A stretch of 64,000 nt of DNA. It comes from an uncultured Pelagibacteraceae bacterium (GTDB lineage Bacteria > Pseudomonadota > Alphaproteobacteria > Pelagibacterales > AG-422-B15). The position numbers were made by a program, and so were the translations under genes. The stretch lies in NCBI GenBank assembly GCA_902524285.1, contig CABZCR010000001.1:145774-209773 (forward strand). Direction: 5' to 3'. The notes beneath the pieces are model-generated. The model did not search any database. It saw only the letters and a list, made by a program, of their open reading frames with translations, and had not been told where the DNA came from. Below, piece after piece: positions 27,116 through 36,036 of this stretch. The first letter of the stretch is position 1, and each line of letters begins with the position of its first letter.

Positions 27116-28770
27116 TAATTGTAAATCCATGTGTCATTTGATTTGTTTATTTCGTGCATCAATGGTGCTCCCTGATACATGCAAATTCTCAGCCACTTGT
27201 CTGATCGAGGATCAAATTTTTGGGCTCCAAAAAAAGATAATTTTAGTCTTAGCATATCAATAGGCATCAACTCTGCACCAATGGAGTTGTCTTGAATTTC
27301 TGCGTAAGGCAACTTTTCGACAATGTGGCATCTTCTAACAACATGTCTTAGGTCGCTATTTTCTTCTAAAAATTTAGATAATTCTTCATTTTTATAAGAT
27401 GATAATCTTGCATGAAGTTCTTTAATATCTCTCGCAATTGCTAGAGGTTGCTCTAATTCCGATCCCGGCTCATCAAAGCGACGCGCCAGTCGAGGCTCTT
27501 CCTTATTTTTTGAAATATACCAAAAATTTTCATTACTTTTATCAAGAGAGAAGTCCATTCTAATTATATCTGGATAAGATTTTTCAATTGATGATTTTAA
27601 TTGTTCTGTGCGTCTATTTGTAGGTATATGAAAATATTGATCTTCGTCAGAACTCATTTGAGGAACTAGTAAATTAACAAGGTTTTCGTATGGTTCCATC
27701 ATGAGAGAAACAATATATTCTACGCCTTCATGAGTTAAATTCTTTTCAACCCACTTATACATTTCATCCCAAAAATGTTCTTCATCAAAAGTTATATTCC
27801 AGAGATAGTTCTCCTCAAATTTTTTAATATCATCTTTTAATTGAGTAATTTTTATATTTTGATATTTGCTATCTGTATTCCAATTATTTATATTTTTCTT
27901 TGAAAGTTCTAAGAATTTTTTAAACATTTCAATATCATCGTTTGATACATTTTTAGTTTCTCTAATTTGCTTTAAAGCTTCTTCTCTCACATAAATCCAT
28001 TGATGTAGTAGAGCTGGGTGATTGATAATAAAGGGAGCCATGCCAAGGCCAGTTGAATTACCAATACCAAGCTGTCTGGCTAATTCAAGATCTAGTTTAA
28101 CAGATTGATTTGGATTCTTTTTATTAGCAATGTGATTAACTTGATCAAAAGTAAATTGACGAACCAGATAAACAAGCATCATTTCAATTCTAAATGGACC
28201 ATTTATTTCAGGACGATCTTTAATTCTATATCTATCAGCTAATCCAAATTTGCCTGACCCATAAACCGCAGTGGTTCTATATAAATAACCTACTTCAGAA
28301 AGTAGTTTTTTATCAGGCTGCGTTCCATTTGATAGACTATCAATTACATGGTTAAAAACTCTTACGGAGCGATTTGCTCTTGATAAAGCAAGTTCCTTAA
28401 ATGAACATCTTCCCACTTCTTGTTTTGGGACATTTTCACGAAGTCTTTCAATATCATCTTTACTAGGAAGTCCATCATGAATTACAAATGCCGCATCCCA
28501 TTTAGTGGCTATCACTCGATCAGATCTTTCTGTGTCATCTAATTTGTTTGCAAAGCATACAAGAGAGTATGTGCGCACCTTATTTGAAACAGAATAAACA
28601 GCAGTTCCATAACCCTTTTCATTAAGTTCAAAAAGTTCATTTTTAAATTCCCAATCTTTAAATTCTCTTATGAAACTTCTTAAAAATGATAGCTTAGATT
28701 GATGGAAACAACCTAATCGACTGAGCTTCATGATTTGGTTTGGATCTCTGTGCTGAACTTTTATTCTCAT
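27115..28770 (-). CDS. Conserved protein of unknown function (551 aa)
   Basis: No family is recognised. The protein is soluble, without signal peptide or membrane span, and rich in charged residues. Visible features: a basic N-terminus with KLSRLGCFHQSKLSFLRSF, an ATKWDAAFVIHDG segment near residue 90, a GSGKFGLADRYRIKDRP loop near residue 172 (not a P-loop ATPase context), a glycine-rich GIGNSTGLGMAPFI near 237, and a helical, lysine-rich middle (about 280-340). Conserved-looking glycine and aspartate clusters suggest an enzyme. It is four bases from the M19-like gene and overlaps DUF3726 by one base, so the three are one operon. Confidence 0.7.
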   Translation of the reverse strand: MRIKVQHRDPNQIMKLSRLGCFHQSKLSFLRSFIREFKDWEFKNELFELNEKGYGTAVYSVSNKVRTYSLVCFANKLDDTERSDRVIATKWDAAFVIHDGLPSKDDIERLRENVPKQEVGRCSFKELALSRANRSVRVFNHVIDSLSNGTQPDKKLLSEVGYLYRTTAVYGSGKFGLADRYRIKDRPEINGPFRIEMMLVYLVRQFTFDQVNHIANKKNPNQSVKLDLELARQLGIGNSTGLGMAPFIINHPALLHQWIYVREEALKQIRETKNVSNDDIEMFKKFLELSKKNINNWNTDSKYQNIKITQLKDDIKKFEENYLWNITFDEEHFWDEMYKWVEKNLTHEGVEYIVSLMMEPYENLVNLLVPQMSSDEDQYFHIPTNRRTEQLKSSIEKSYPDIIRMDFSLDKSNENFWYISKNKEEPRLARRFDEPGSELEQPLAIARDIKELHARLSSYKNEELSKFLEENSDLRHVVRRCHIVEKLPYAEIQDNSIGAELMPIDMLRLKLSFFGAQKFDPRSDKWLRICMYQGAPLMHEINKSNDTWIYN

Positions 28771-28773
28771 ATG

Positions 28774-29745
28774 TTAACCAATATAATTTTTATAAAAATT
28801 AAACCAATTATTGCCTAAGATGCCATTTATCTCATCTGTATTAAACCCCACACTTTTTAATCCATTCTCAATATTGTCAAAGCCAGTAGCATTTTTGAAC
28901 CATTCCGGCTGTTTTGGAAAAGCTGCATTATTTTTAGAACCTTCGCCGTAATCTTTTGTTTTGGTCCAAGTTCCGTTTCGCATCCAATCTACAACTGAGT
29001 CAGGTTGGTTTAAGCATAAATCAGATCCAATACCAATATGTTCTGCTCCCATAATGTCTGCAGTGCGGGCAACCATTTCACAAAAGCTTTCAAGAGAACA
29101 ATCGGTACCATTTAATAAGTGATGTGGATAAAGTGAGAGACCTATCATCCCATTTGATTGGCCTAGTTCTTTTAATAAAGTTTCAGATTTATTTCTTTTT
29201 GCTTGATGCCAAAAAGAAGGATTAGCGTGCGTGATAGCAATTGGTTTTTCTGAAATATCGATCGCATCCAGCGTAGACTTTTCTGCTGAGTGAGACATGT
29301 CTACTATAATCCCTACACGATTCATTTCTTTAATAACTTCTTTTCCCATTCTTGTTACGCCACTATCATTTTCTTCGTAGCATCCTGTAGCTAGTAAAGA
29401 CTGATTATTGTATGTTAATTGCATAAATACTGTTCCCATTTTGTGAACAGTTTCAACCAAATTTATATCATCCTCTATTGGTGAGCAGTTTTGAAAACCA
29501 AAGAATACAGCAGTTTTATTTTCCTCATTAGCTTTCTCAATATCTTTGTATGACTTGCCGTGAAATATTAATTCATTAAATTTATTAAAATAAGCATTCC
29601 ATTTATCAATATTTTTTTGAACCTCATCATAGTCTTCATGATAGGCAATTGTAACGTGAACAGCGTCTAATTTTGCCTGTCTGTTAATCTTAAATATCTC
29701 CTCATTCCAATTGCAATATTGAAGATTATCGATTCTATAGTTCAT
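28774..29745 (-). CDS. Peptidase M19 (membrane dipeptidase) family protein, atypical
   Basis: A 323-residue TIM-barrel protein without signal peptide. LTYNNQSLLATG, VDMSHSAEKSTLDAI, AITHANPSFWH and HIGIGSD correspond to the M19 barrel and its histidine and aspartate ligands. The N-terminal H-x-D metal motif is absent (the region reads RIDNLQYCNWNEEIF), and the bridging glutamate position is glutamine in FGFQNCSPIEDD. It therefore probably binds one metal or works on a different substrate than classical renal-type dipeptidases. It is the first gene of the operon with the 551-residue protein and DUF3726. Confidence 0.85.
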   Translation of the reverse strand: MNYRIDNLQYCNWNEEIFKINRQAKLDAVHVTIAYHEDYDEVQKNIDKWNAYFNKFNELIFHGKSYKDIEKANEENKTAVFFGFQNCSPIEDDINLVETVHKMGTVFMQLTYNNQSLLATGCYEENDSGVTRMGKEVIKEMNRVGIIVDMSHSAEKSTLDAIDISEKPIAITHANPSFWHQAKRNKSETLLKELGQSNGMIGLSLYPHHLLNGTDCSLESFCEMVARTADIMGAEHIGIGSDLCLNQPDSVVDWMRNGTWTKTKDYGEGSKNNAAFPKQPEWFKNATGFDNIENGLKSVGFNTDEINGILGNNWFNFYKNYIG

Positions 29746-29937
29746 AAAGTAGCTTTTGAGTTATAACTCTTACTTATCTCTTACCAAGGGTCCAATGCAA
29801 ACAAATAAATTGCAATTTTTACTGAATTTTCTCTATTCTAACAAGAAAACTGCGACAATTTAAGCATGGTTCGTTCTCTGTAGATCTTTTAATTATCATA
29901 GAAAATACTATATTAAACTTGGATACTAAAAAAAAAT

Positions 29938-30537
29938 ATGTACACACCCATTAACCAATATATTGAAAGGCTTGAAAATATCTCATTTGATGTTGATAAA
30001 TTAAATGAGGCTGTTAGCGATTTAGTAAAGATCAGACCTTTTGAAAATTCTGAACAAAAACCAGGCATGCTTAAATCAAATGCTATTTGTCTTAATTATG
30101 ATGAGAAAGAGCTTGATGAATGGTTTGGGGGCAATATTAGAGGTAAATATTGGACAAAACCAGACTCTTCATTTGAAGAAATGGAGAGAGAGCCATACAT
30201 TGATGAAACAAGGTACACGCTCTTTAATCCAAAATTAAACAATACTTACTTCAAGTATGTATATGAAAAAATAAATGAGTTTTTTGAAATAGGGAGATGT
30301 CGTGTGATTAAAATGCCACCACGCACCACTTTAAGCTGGCATAGAGATCCAGAAAGAAGACTTCATATTGCAATCAAAACCAATTACGGCGCTCGAATGT
30401 TCATTGAACATACAGGCCATCACATACCTGCTGATGGAAACATTTATTTAACTGATAATACTAAATATCATACAGCTATTAATGGCGGTGAAGAGGATAG
30501 AATTCACTTGGTAGCTACTGTTCTAGGAACAAAATAA
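29938..30537 (+). CDS. Aspartyl/asparaginyl beta-hydroxylase-like Fe(II)/2OG oxygenase
   Basis: A 199-residue protein. The iron motif is H-x-D at His135-Asp137 (LSWHRDPERRLHIAI) with the distal His178 (KYHTAINGG) and Arg188 for 2-oxoglutarate (EEDRIHLVAT), the layout of AspH/PF05118-type oxygenases. It would hydroxylate an amino acid, peptide or small molecule with O2 and 2-oxoglutarate. It is divergent from the M19-like operon across 192 bp and converges on the glutamine-synthetase-like gene, so it may be a tailoring enzyme in the same cluster. Substrate unknown. Confidence 0.8.
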   Translation: MYTPINQYIERLENISFDVDKLNEAVSDLVKIRPFENSEQKPGMLKSNAICLNYDEKELDEWFGGNIRGKYWTKPDSSFEEMEREPYIDETRYTLFNPKLNNTYFKYVYEKINEFFEIGRCRVIKMPPRTTLSWHRDPERRLHIAIKTNYGARMFIEHTGHHIPADGNIYLTDNTKYHTAINGGEEDRIHLVATVLGTK

Positions 30538-30539
30538 TT

Positions 30540-31859
30540 TTAACAATCAATTATATTTTTACGCATCCAGCTCGCTTTGTTTGCTTCACCTACTTGACTA
30601 AATTCCTTTAACTCACGTTTCTTCAATTTTACATACTTCGAGACTACTTTTGCACCGATTGACTTTTTAACAATTGTGTCATTGCTAAATTTTTTTATAG
30701 CTTGTACTAGATTGTTAGGTAGTTTTTTCACTCTTTTTAGTTTGTGACCCTGTGTATACATATTTATATCAAGGCGTTTTCCAGGGCTGCGTTTGTTTTT
30801 CATTCCATCGAGACCCATTGCTATAATTCCTGATTGAAGCAGGTACGGGTTAACAGCACCATCTGCAGCTCTTAATTCAAATCGTCCTTCATCTGGAATT
30901 CGTATCATATGTGTACGGTTATTTCCTGAGTATGTCACAGCAGTTGGAGAATAAGTTGAACCGGAGTTTGTTGTTTTTGCATTTAATCGTTCATAACTGT
31001 TTAGACACGGATTTAGCCACGCAGCGAAAGAGTCTACTGATTTCATAATACCACCAATGAATTGATAACCCATTTTTGATAGACCTAGTTGGTCAGAAGA
31101 GTCCTGAAATAAGTTTTTTTTCTTTTTTTTGTCCCACACAGACACATGTGCATGACAACCGTTACCCGTAAGTTCAGCAAATGGCTTTGGCATGAACGTC
31201 GCTCTCAATCCGTGTTTTTCAGCAATTGATTTTACCATAAATTTGAAAAACACGTGTCGATCAGCAGTAGTGAGACAATCTGTAAAATCCCAATTCATTT
31301 CAAATTGACCATTCGCATCTTCGTGGTCATTTTGATAAGGCTTCCAGCCTAGTGTAATCATAGAGTCACAAATCTCACTCAACACATCAAAGCGTCTCAT
31401 TAACGCAGCTACATCGTAGCAGGGTTTTAGAGCATCATCACGGTTGTCAGCAACTTCAGTACCGTCTTCATTTAAAATAAAAAATTCACATTCAACGCCA
31501 GTCATCATTTTAAGATTTAGTTTATCTAAATTATTAATTTGGTTTTTTAAAATCACACGAGGACATTGGTCCATAAATTTATTATTCATGACCAGGTCAC
31601 TTGCTAACCAGCCAACATCCGGCTGCCAGGGCAATTGAATGAGGCTATCTGGATCAGGCAAAGCAAACATATCGGGTTCTGAAAATGAGAGATCTAAATG
31701 TGTTGCGAAGCCACCAAAGCCAGCACCTGTTATTTGCATATCTCCGATAGCTCGAGTTGGCACGAGTTTAGCCCTTTGTACTCCAAAAAGGTCTACAAAT
31801 GTGACAAGGAAGTATTTGATTTTCTTTTGCTTTGCGATTTTTTCTAAGTTTTTTACCAT
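30540..31859 (-). CDS. Glutamine-synthetase-like ligase (type III/GlnT group)
   Basis: A 439-residue GS-fold ligase. VTFVDLFGVQRAKLVP lies in the N-terminal beta-grasp domain; MMTGVECEFFI and the NGQFEMNW and GNGCHAHVSVW segments hold the metal-binding Glu and His residues; NRTHMIRIPDEGRFELRAAD carries the late Arg and Glu residues. Members of this group include gamma-glutamylmethylamide synthetase and gamma-glutamyl-polyamine-type ligases as well as glutamine synthetases. Near an amine importer and an aldehyde dehydrogenase, a gamma-glutamyl-amine ligase is plausible. Divergent from a regulator gene across 90 bp. Confidence 0.85.
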   Translation of the reverse strand: MVKNLEKIAKQKKIKYFLVTFVDLFGVQRAKLVPTRAIGDMQITGAGFGGFATHLDLSFSEPDMFALPDPDSLIQLPWQPDVGWLASDLVMNNKFMDQCPRVILKNQINNLDKLNLKMMTGVECEFFILNEDGTEVADNRDDALKPCYDVAALMRRFDVLSEICDSMITLGWKPYQNDHEDANGQFEMNWDFTDCLTTADRHVFFKFMVKSIAEKHGLRATFMPKPFAELTGNGCHAHVSVWDKKKKKNLFQDSSDQLGLSKMGYQFIGGIMKSVDSFAAWLNPCLNSYERLNAKTTNSGSTYSPTAVTYSGNNRTHMIRIPDEGRFELRAADGAVNPYLLQSGIIAMGLDGMKNKRSPGKRLDINMYTQGHKLKRVKKLPNNLVQAIKKFSNDTIVKKSIGAKVVSKYVKLKKRELKEFSQVGEANKASWMRKNIIDC

Positions 31860-31949
31860 TTAAAGAATTATGCGCAGCATTGATGATTATTCAATAGGTA
31901 AATGTTTATTGATATTTGAGCAAAAAACCCATATTGGGTATAACTAAAA

Positions 31950-33011
31950 ATGGATCATAATCTAAAAAAAATTCGAGACTCTGTCATCGAGCACACTTTA
32001 AAGTTGAACAACGATCAACTTGCACTTTTATTATTAATTCAACTTTCTCGTCATCAAAATCTATTTATTCACGAACCGTCAGATTGGGAAGATAGTCCAA
32101 CAGGTTGGATTACAAAAGATCAAAGACTGCAAGATGAAGTAATTGCTATTTTGTCTTTTATAATACTTTTTTCATTTACGAATGCATATCATGATGAAGA
32201 TTTATTTAAAGATCATAGAGCTGAAATTTTAGCAATGCGTCCGGAAGACTTTCTGAATAATTCAATTTATCAGTCACCTTTTAGTCAATTCATTGGAAAA
32301 AAAATTACCATTGGTTCGCTTTCAACTTATTTCAATATTCCAAAAGAAAGTATGAGAAGATATTTAAATTCAGTTTTAGAAAGTGATTTGATAACTAAGG
32401 ATCCAAAATATGGATATCTTGTGAATTTTGAAGCATATCAAGCATATATATTTACCAATTCATTAAGTAATATCTATAAATCAGTCATGCGCTCATTAAA
32501 TGATTTTATAGTGAATTTAGAAGATTATTTTAAAATTAATTTTAATTTAAAACCTCTAACTTCAATCAATGCAAAAAAATTTTCTCAGCCAAAATGGAAT
32601 AGAGTGCGATTACATTTATATCACTTCTGGGTAAGAATACTTACTTTAGAGGGAAGCGACCAATCACTTTTGCCGGCCGATCGCATAATACTCTCAGCTG
32701 CGGTATATTTTAAAAACAGACACGGTATATTAAAGTATAAATCAATTGAAGATTTATACGAGAGTGAACATCTTCTTCCAACAAATCTTTCTTCGATTTC
32801 TGAAGCAGCAAAAATGCCACGTGAAACTGTAAGAAGATCAAGTAAGAAATTAATTGAATTGAAACATCTTGAAAAAAAAGGCAGGAATATTTATCGGATT
32901 AATTATCCAAAACTCAATGGAGAGGTAGATATTTTTTTAAAATTTAAAGAATTAACTTTTACTGAAATGATGAACTTTTATTTCAATATTTATGAGGATT
33001 TAATGAATTAA
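31950..33011 (+). CDS. Putative regulator with two winged-helix segments
   Basis: A 353-residue protein with two similar helix-turn-helix segments: ITIGSLSTYFNIPKESMRRYL (about residues 115-135) and LSSISEAAKMPRETVRRSSK (about 278-298). Each is followed by a short wing-like stretch (DPKYGYLVN; KKGRNIYRIN). The pattern P-[KR]-E-[ST]-[MV]-RR is shared, indicating an internal duplication. Between them is a helical region of about 130 residues. No known family is recognised. It is divergent from the glutamine-synthetase-like gene, which it may control, and its end overlaps the TolC gene by four bases. Confidence 0.6.
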   Translation: MDHNLKKIRDSVIEHTLKLNNDQLALLLLIQLSRHQNLFIHEPSDWEDSPTGWITKDQRLQDEVIAILSFIILFSFTNAYHDEDLFKDHRAEILAMRPEDFLNNSIYQSPFSQFIGKKITIGSLSTYFNIPKESMRRYLNSVLESDLITKDPKYGYLVNFEAYQAYIFTNSLSNIYKSVMRSLNDFIVNLEDYFKINFNLKPLTSINAKKFSQPKWNRVRLHLYHFWVRILTLEGSDQSLLPADRIILSAAVYFKNRHGILKYKSIEDLYESEHLLPTNLSSISEAAKMPRETVRRSSKKLIELKHLEKKGRNIYRINYPKLNGEVDIFLKFKELTFTEMMNFYFNIYEDLMN

Positions 33012-35830
33012 ATTGAGCACATTAGAATGACTTCTTCATTACAAGTAAGTTCAGCGTCAACAATTGAGCTATTCTCTGAACTTAATTGAGTATCAAGTTC
33101 TTCGAGCATCGATTTAGCCTCAATCATTGGAACTGGACCGATTACTACTGAGAAGTCATTTTTATCAAATTTTTCCACATTTATATCATACTGAAGGAAA
33201 CGCGTATCAAAGCCCATCAATTCATATATGTAATTCATAAGGCTGTTTGCAGAATTTCCTCGCGTATAAGAGCCAATTTTTATATATACATATTCAGCAT
33301 TAGATGAACTTTCAGATAGATTATTACTCTCTGTAGTTGTTGTTTCATTTGCTTGAGCACTGAATGAACTAGTTTCAGTATCAATAGTTGTATCCACAAG
33401 CTCATTTAAGTTCGCTAACGCTTCTTCAGTCTCTTTAGCTAACTTTTCTTCAAGCTCTTCCTGAGCTTTTTTTTCTGCAATTTCTTTCTGTTTATTTTCT
33501 TCAACTAATTGAGCTAATTCTTCTCTTGCTTCAGTTGCTTCAGTGATTAGTTGCTCATTATCAGCCAGAAGCTGCTCATTATCAGCTAGAAGCTGCTCGT
33601 TTTCTTGAATAATCTTTTTTGTTGGCAATATATTATTTTCTTCAACTGCATTAGCAATTGTTTCATTTGCAGTTACAACTTCCGATTCAGTATTTGCGTC
33701 AGCACTTTCATCAAAAATTTGATTATTAAATTCTAGTGAATCTTGCTCTTCATTCAAATTATCAATTGATCCCTCAAGTAATTGGTCAACCGAATCCAAA
33801 AGACTGTTTAAATCTTCAGCTGATGCATTACTAAACTCGTATTCTGTTTCAATTGGCTCTGGTGGAGTTTCTTCAACTTCTATTGTTTCATCAATCTCGG
33901 CTGACTCAACTGTACTTTCGTCAACTTCTTCAACCGGCAATGTTTCTTCTTGATTGCTCAGTTTGGACATTTGTGCCAGTTCTTTTCTAGCTCTTTCACC
34001 TTCATTTGCTAAGAATGTTTCTTCATCAACAAACTTAAGTATGAATTGGTCTTCTGTTGAAACTAACGCATTAGCAACGCTAATTTTTAGTTTTATACCT
34101 GTCACGTCTTCGGGCGGATTACCAACTATAGACAAGTCTGAAGTCAAGAATGCAAGCCATCGAGGTAAATCACTGCCGTCTTGTTGAGTAACTGAATATC
34201 TTAATTTACCAGGACCCGAGATATTAAATGTATTTTTTGATATTTTAAATTTATTGTTTTTTTGTTTTGTATTGATTGGGTCTTTGATGATTAAAAGTTG
34301 TGGGTTTTGCTCTTCTAAAGGAATATTTACAGACGCTTGGTATGAAGTACCCCATTCAGCTAAATTAGTCTTTATGCTGCTGCTTAAATCTTCAATTGTC
34401 ATATTTTGATGATTTTCTGGAAGCAGATCCTTACCAATTGATGCGTAAATTTGGCCAATGCTGTGCTGCATTTCTGAGAAAGCTAAGTCTTTTCTCAATT
34501 CTGCAACTAGTAGGCTTGCTTCTTCTCTAATGACTTCCAGTTCGCCAAACCTTGATACCTTTTGTGCATTTTGTACTTGCTTACTTATTCTTTCCGCAAC
34601 ATCTAAATACCTTTGCGCCGTATCATATTCTTCGATAGCAAGGTCATAGTTTATATTTGATAAATGTACTTGCGAAATAACTGTCATTGCTATCGCTAAA
34701 TGTCTCTCAGCAATGACTTCTTGATTAGCTTTAGAAGCCTTTCTTGATGCTCCAATAGAGAATATATCAAATAAATTCCCGCCAATTGATGCGCCATACT
34801 CAGTAGTATCTTGGTTTAATAAGTAATTATTATTTGTATATCCATACGCTGCATTAAATTTTAAACTTGGTATCAGTGCTAGCATAGCAGCTCTTGTGTC
34901 TTTACTTGAAATCCGTTTTTGGTATCTGCTTTCCATAAGTTCAGGTCTCGAACGAAGGGCTATTTCCTCCATAGCTTGAATATTCATGTTTAAATTTGTT
35001 AAAAATGTATTTTCGTCTGCCAGTGTGAATTTTTGACTGGGCATTAGACCCATCAGAGAAGCAAGTTCGTTTCTAGAATTTATGAGTGCACGTTGCTGGG
35101 TTTGAAGTGTGCGCTGAACATCGAGCAGTTCTTTTTGATAAAGCAATGAGTCCATTGGCGCAGAAATTAAAAGCTCTTCTATATACTGAGAATCAGCAAG
35201 AGCATCTTCAACTCTCTTTAAAAGAGGATTGAGTTTCTCAAGAAGTTTCTCAGAAGCCTGAGCTTTCCAATAAGATCTAATGATATCTCGTGTTATATTT
35301 TGAATAGCTTTTCTCTCAAGCTCCTTAGCAATTAAATACCTGTCAGCCTGTTGTCCTGCACGGATGTATGAAAGACCAAAGTCTAGGGCGTTCCAAGTAA
35401 ATTCAATATTTCTTGTAGTTTGAGATCTGTCTCTTGAAATAGTATATGACTCATTACCCTCTAAGTCAGGTGCGGGTTCAGAGTCATTCAAAACTGTAAC
35501 ACTTGTAGAAGGTTGAAGCTCAGTAAACTTTGAATAACCTGCGTTAAGCGCTATATCAGGAAGCATATCAAATTTTTGCAAGTCTCTTTGACGCTGTGAA
35601 AGTGCAGACTCCATTACACTTATTCTTAGGTCACGATTGTTTCTTACTGCAATTGCAATTGCGGTGTGTAAATCAATATTTTGTAAAGTCGCATCAACTT
35701 CAAGCTGAGCTATATCTTCAGCAATTGAAAAACTTAAAGACTCTTCATCAATTACTTTTGGAGATCGCGCACAAGCAACGAGTGCCAAACATATGAAAAC
35801 TATAAATAATTTTTTTATTGAGTTGACCAT
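33008..35830 (-). CDS. TolC-family lipoprotein fused to Ig-like, coiled-coil and SPOR domains
   Basis: A 940-residue protein, twice the length of TolC. The lipobox LVAC places the lipidated Cys at residue 20. Residues about 50-470 are the TolC/OEP duct (two repeats; LDVQRTLQTQQRALINSRNEL and the corresponding second half). Residues about 520-602 form an Ig/cadherin-like module (SDLPRWLAF, NPPEDVTGI). Residues 630-735 are very acidic. Residues 738-815 are a heptad coiled coil (ENEQLLADNEQLLADNEQ). Residues about 847-917 look like a SPOR domain (YVYIKIGSYTRG, FSVVIGPV), which would bind denuded septal peptidoglycan. Divergent from the giant adhesin, it is the likely outer-membrane channel for that protein. 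Confidence 0.85.
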   Translation of the reverse strand: MVNSIKKLFIVFICLALVACARSPKVIDEESLSFSIAEDIAQLEVDATLQNIDLHTAIAIAVRNNRDLRISVMESALSQRQRDLQKFDMLPDIALNAGYSKFTELQPSTSVTVLNDSEPAPDLEGNESYTISRDRSQTTRNIEFTWNALDFGLSYIRAGQQADRYLIAKELERKAIQNITRDIIRSYWKAQASEKLLEKLNPLLKRVEDALADSQYIEELLISAPMDSLLYQKELLDVQRTLQTQQRALINSRNELASLMGLMPSQKFTLADENTFLTNLNMNIQAMEEIALRSRPELMESRYQKRISSKDTRAAMLALIPSLKFNAAYGYTNNNYLLNQDTTEYGASIGGNLFDIFSIGASRKASKANQEVIAERHLAIAMTVISQVHLSNINYDLAIEEYDTAQRYLDVAERISKQVQNAQKVSRFGELEVIREEASLLVAELRKDLAFSEMQHSIGQIYASIGKDLLPENHQNMTIEDLSSSIKTNLAEWGTSYQASVNIPLEEQNPQLLIIKDPINTKQKNNKFKISKNTFNISGPGKLRYSVTQQDGSDLPRWLAFLTSDLSIVGNPPEDVTGIKLKISVANALVSTEDQFILKFVDEETFLANEGERARKELAQMSKLSNQEETLPVEEVDESTVESAEIDETIEVEETPPEPIETEYEFSNASAEDLNSLLDSVDQLLEGSIDNLNEEQDSLEFNNQIFDESADANTESEVVTANETIANAVEENNILPTKKIIQENEQLLADNEQLLADNEQLITEATEAREELAQLVEENKQKEIAEKKAQEELEEKLAKETEEALANLNELVDTTIDTETSSFSAQANETTTTESNNLSESSSNAEYVYIKIGSYTRGNSANSLMNYIYELMGFDTRFLQYDINVEKFDKNDFSVVIGPVPMIEAKSMLEELDTQLSSENSSIVDAELTCNEEVILMCSI

Positions 35831-36036
35831 TTAATTGTATCTAAAAAAAACAGATACAGTCATATCGGCTAACCGTATCCGGCGCAAGTAATACCAAACT
35901 TTAGCAATTTCAGTGTACACATAACCGCTCATTTTGGGTTTTTTTTTCGATCTTGCTACATTTAGTAGTATAACTGCTGTATATAGAAAAGTTATATTTA
36001 TCAATAAATTAATAAATTTTATTTATATAAATTATC

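Noticed and set aside
30540-31859. gmaS of the N-methylglutamate pathway
   Set aside because: No mgsABC or mgdABCD-type genes are nearby, so the specific methylamine assignment is not supported; only the broader ligase group is claimed.
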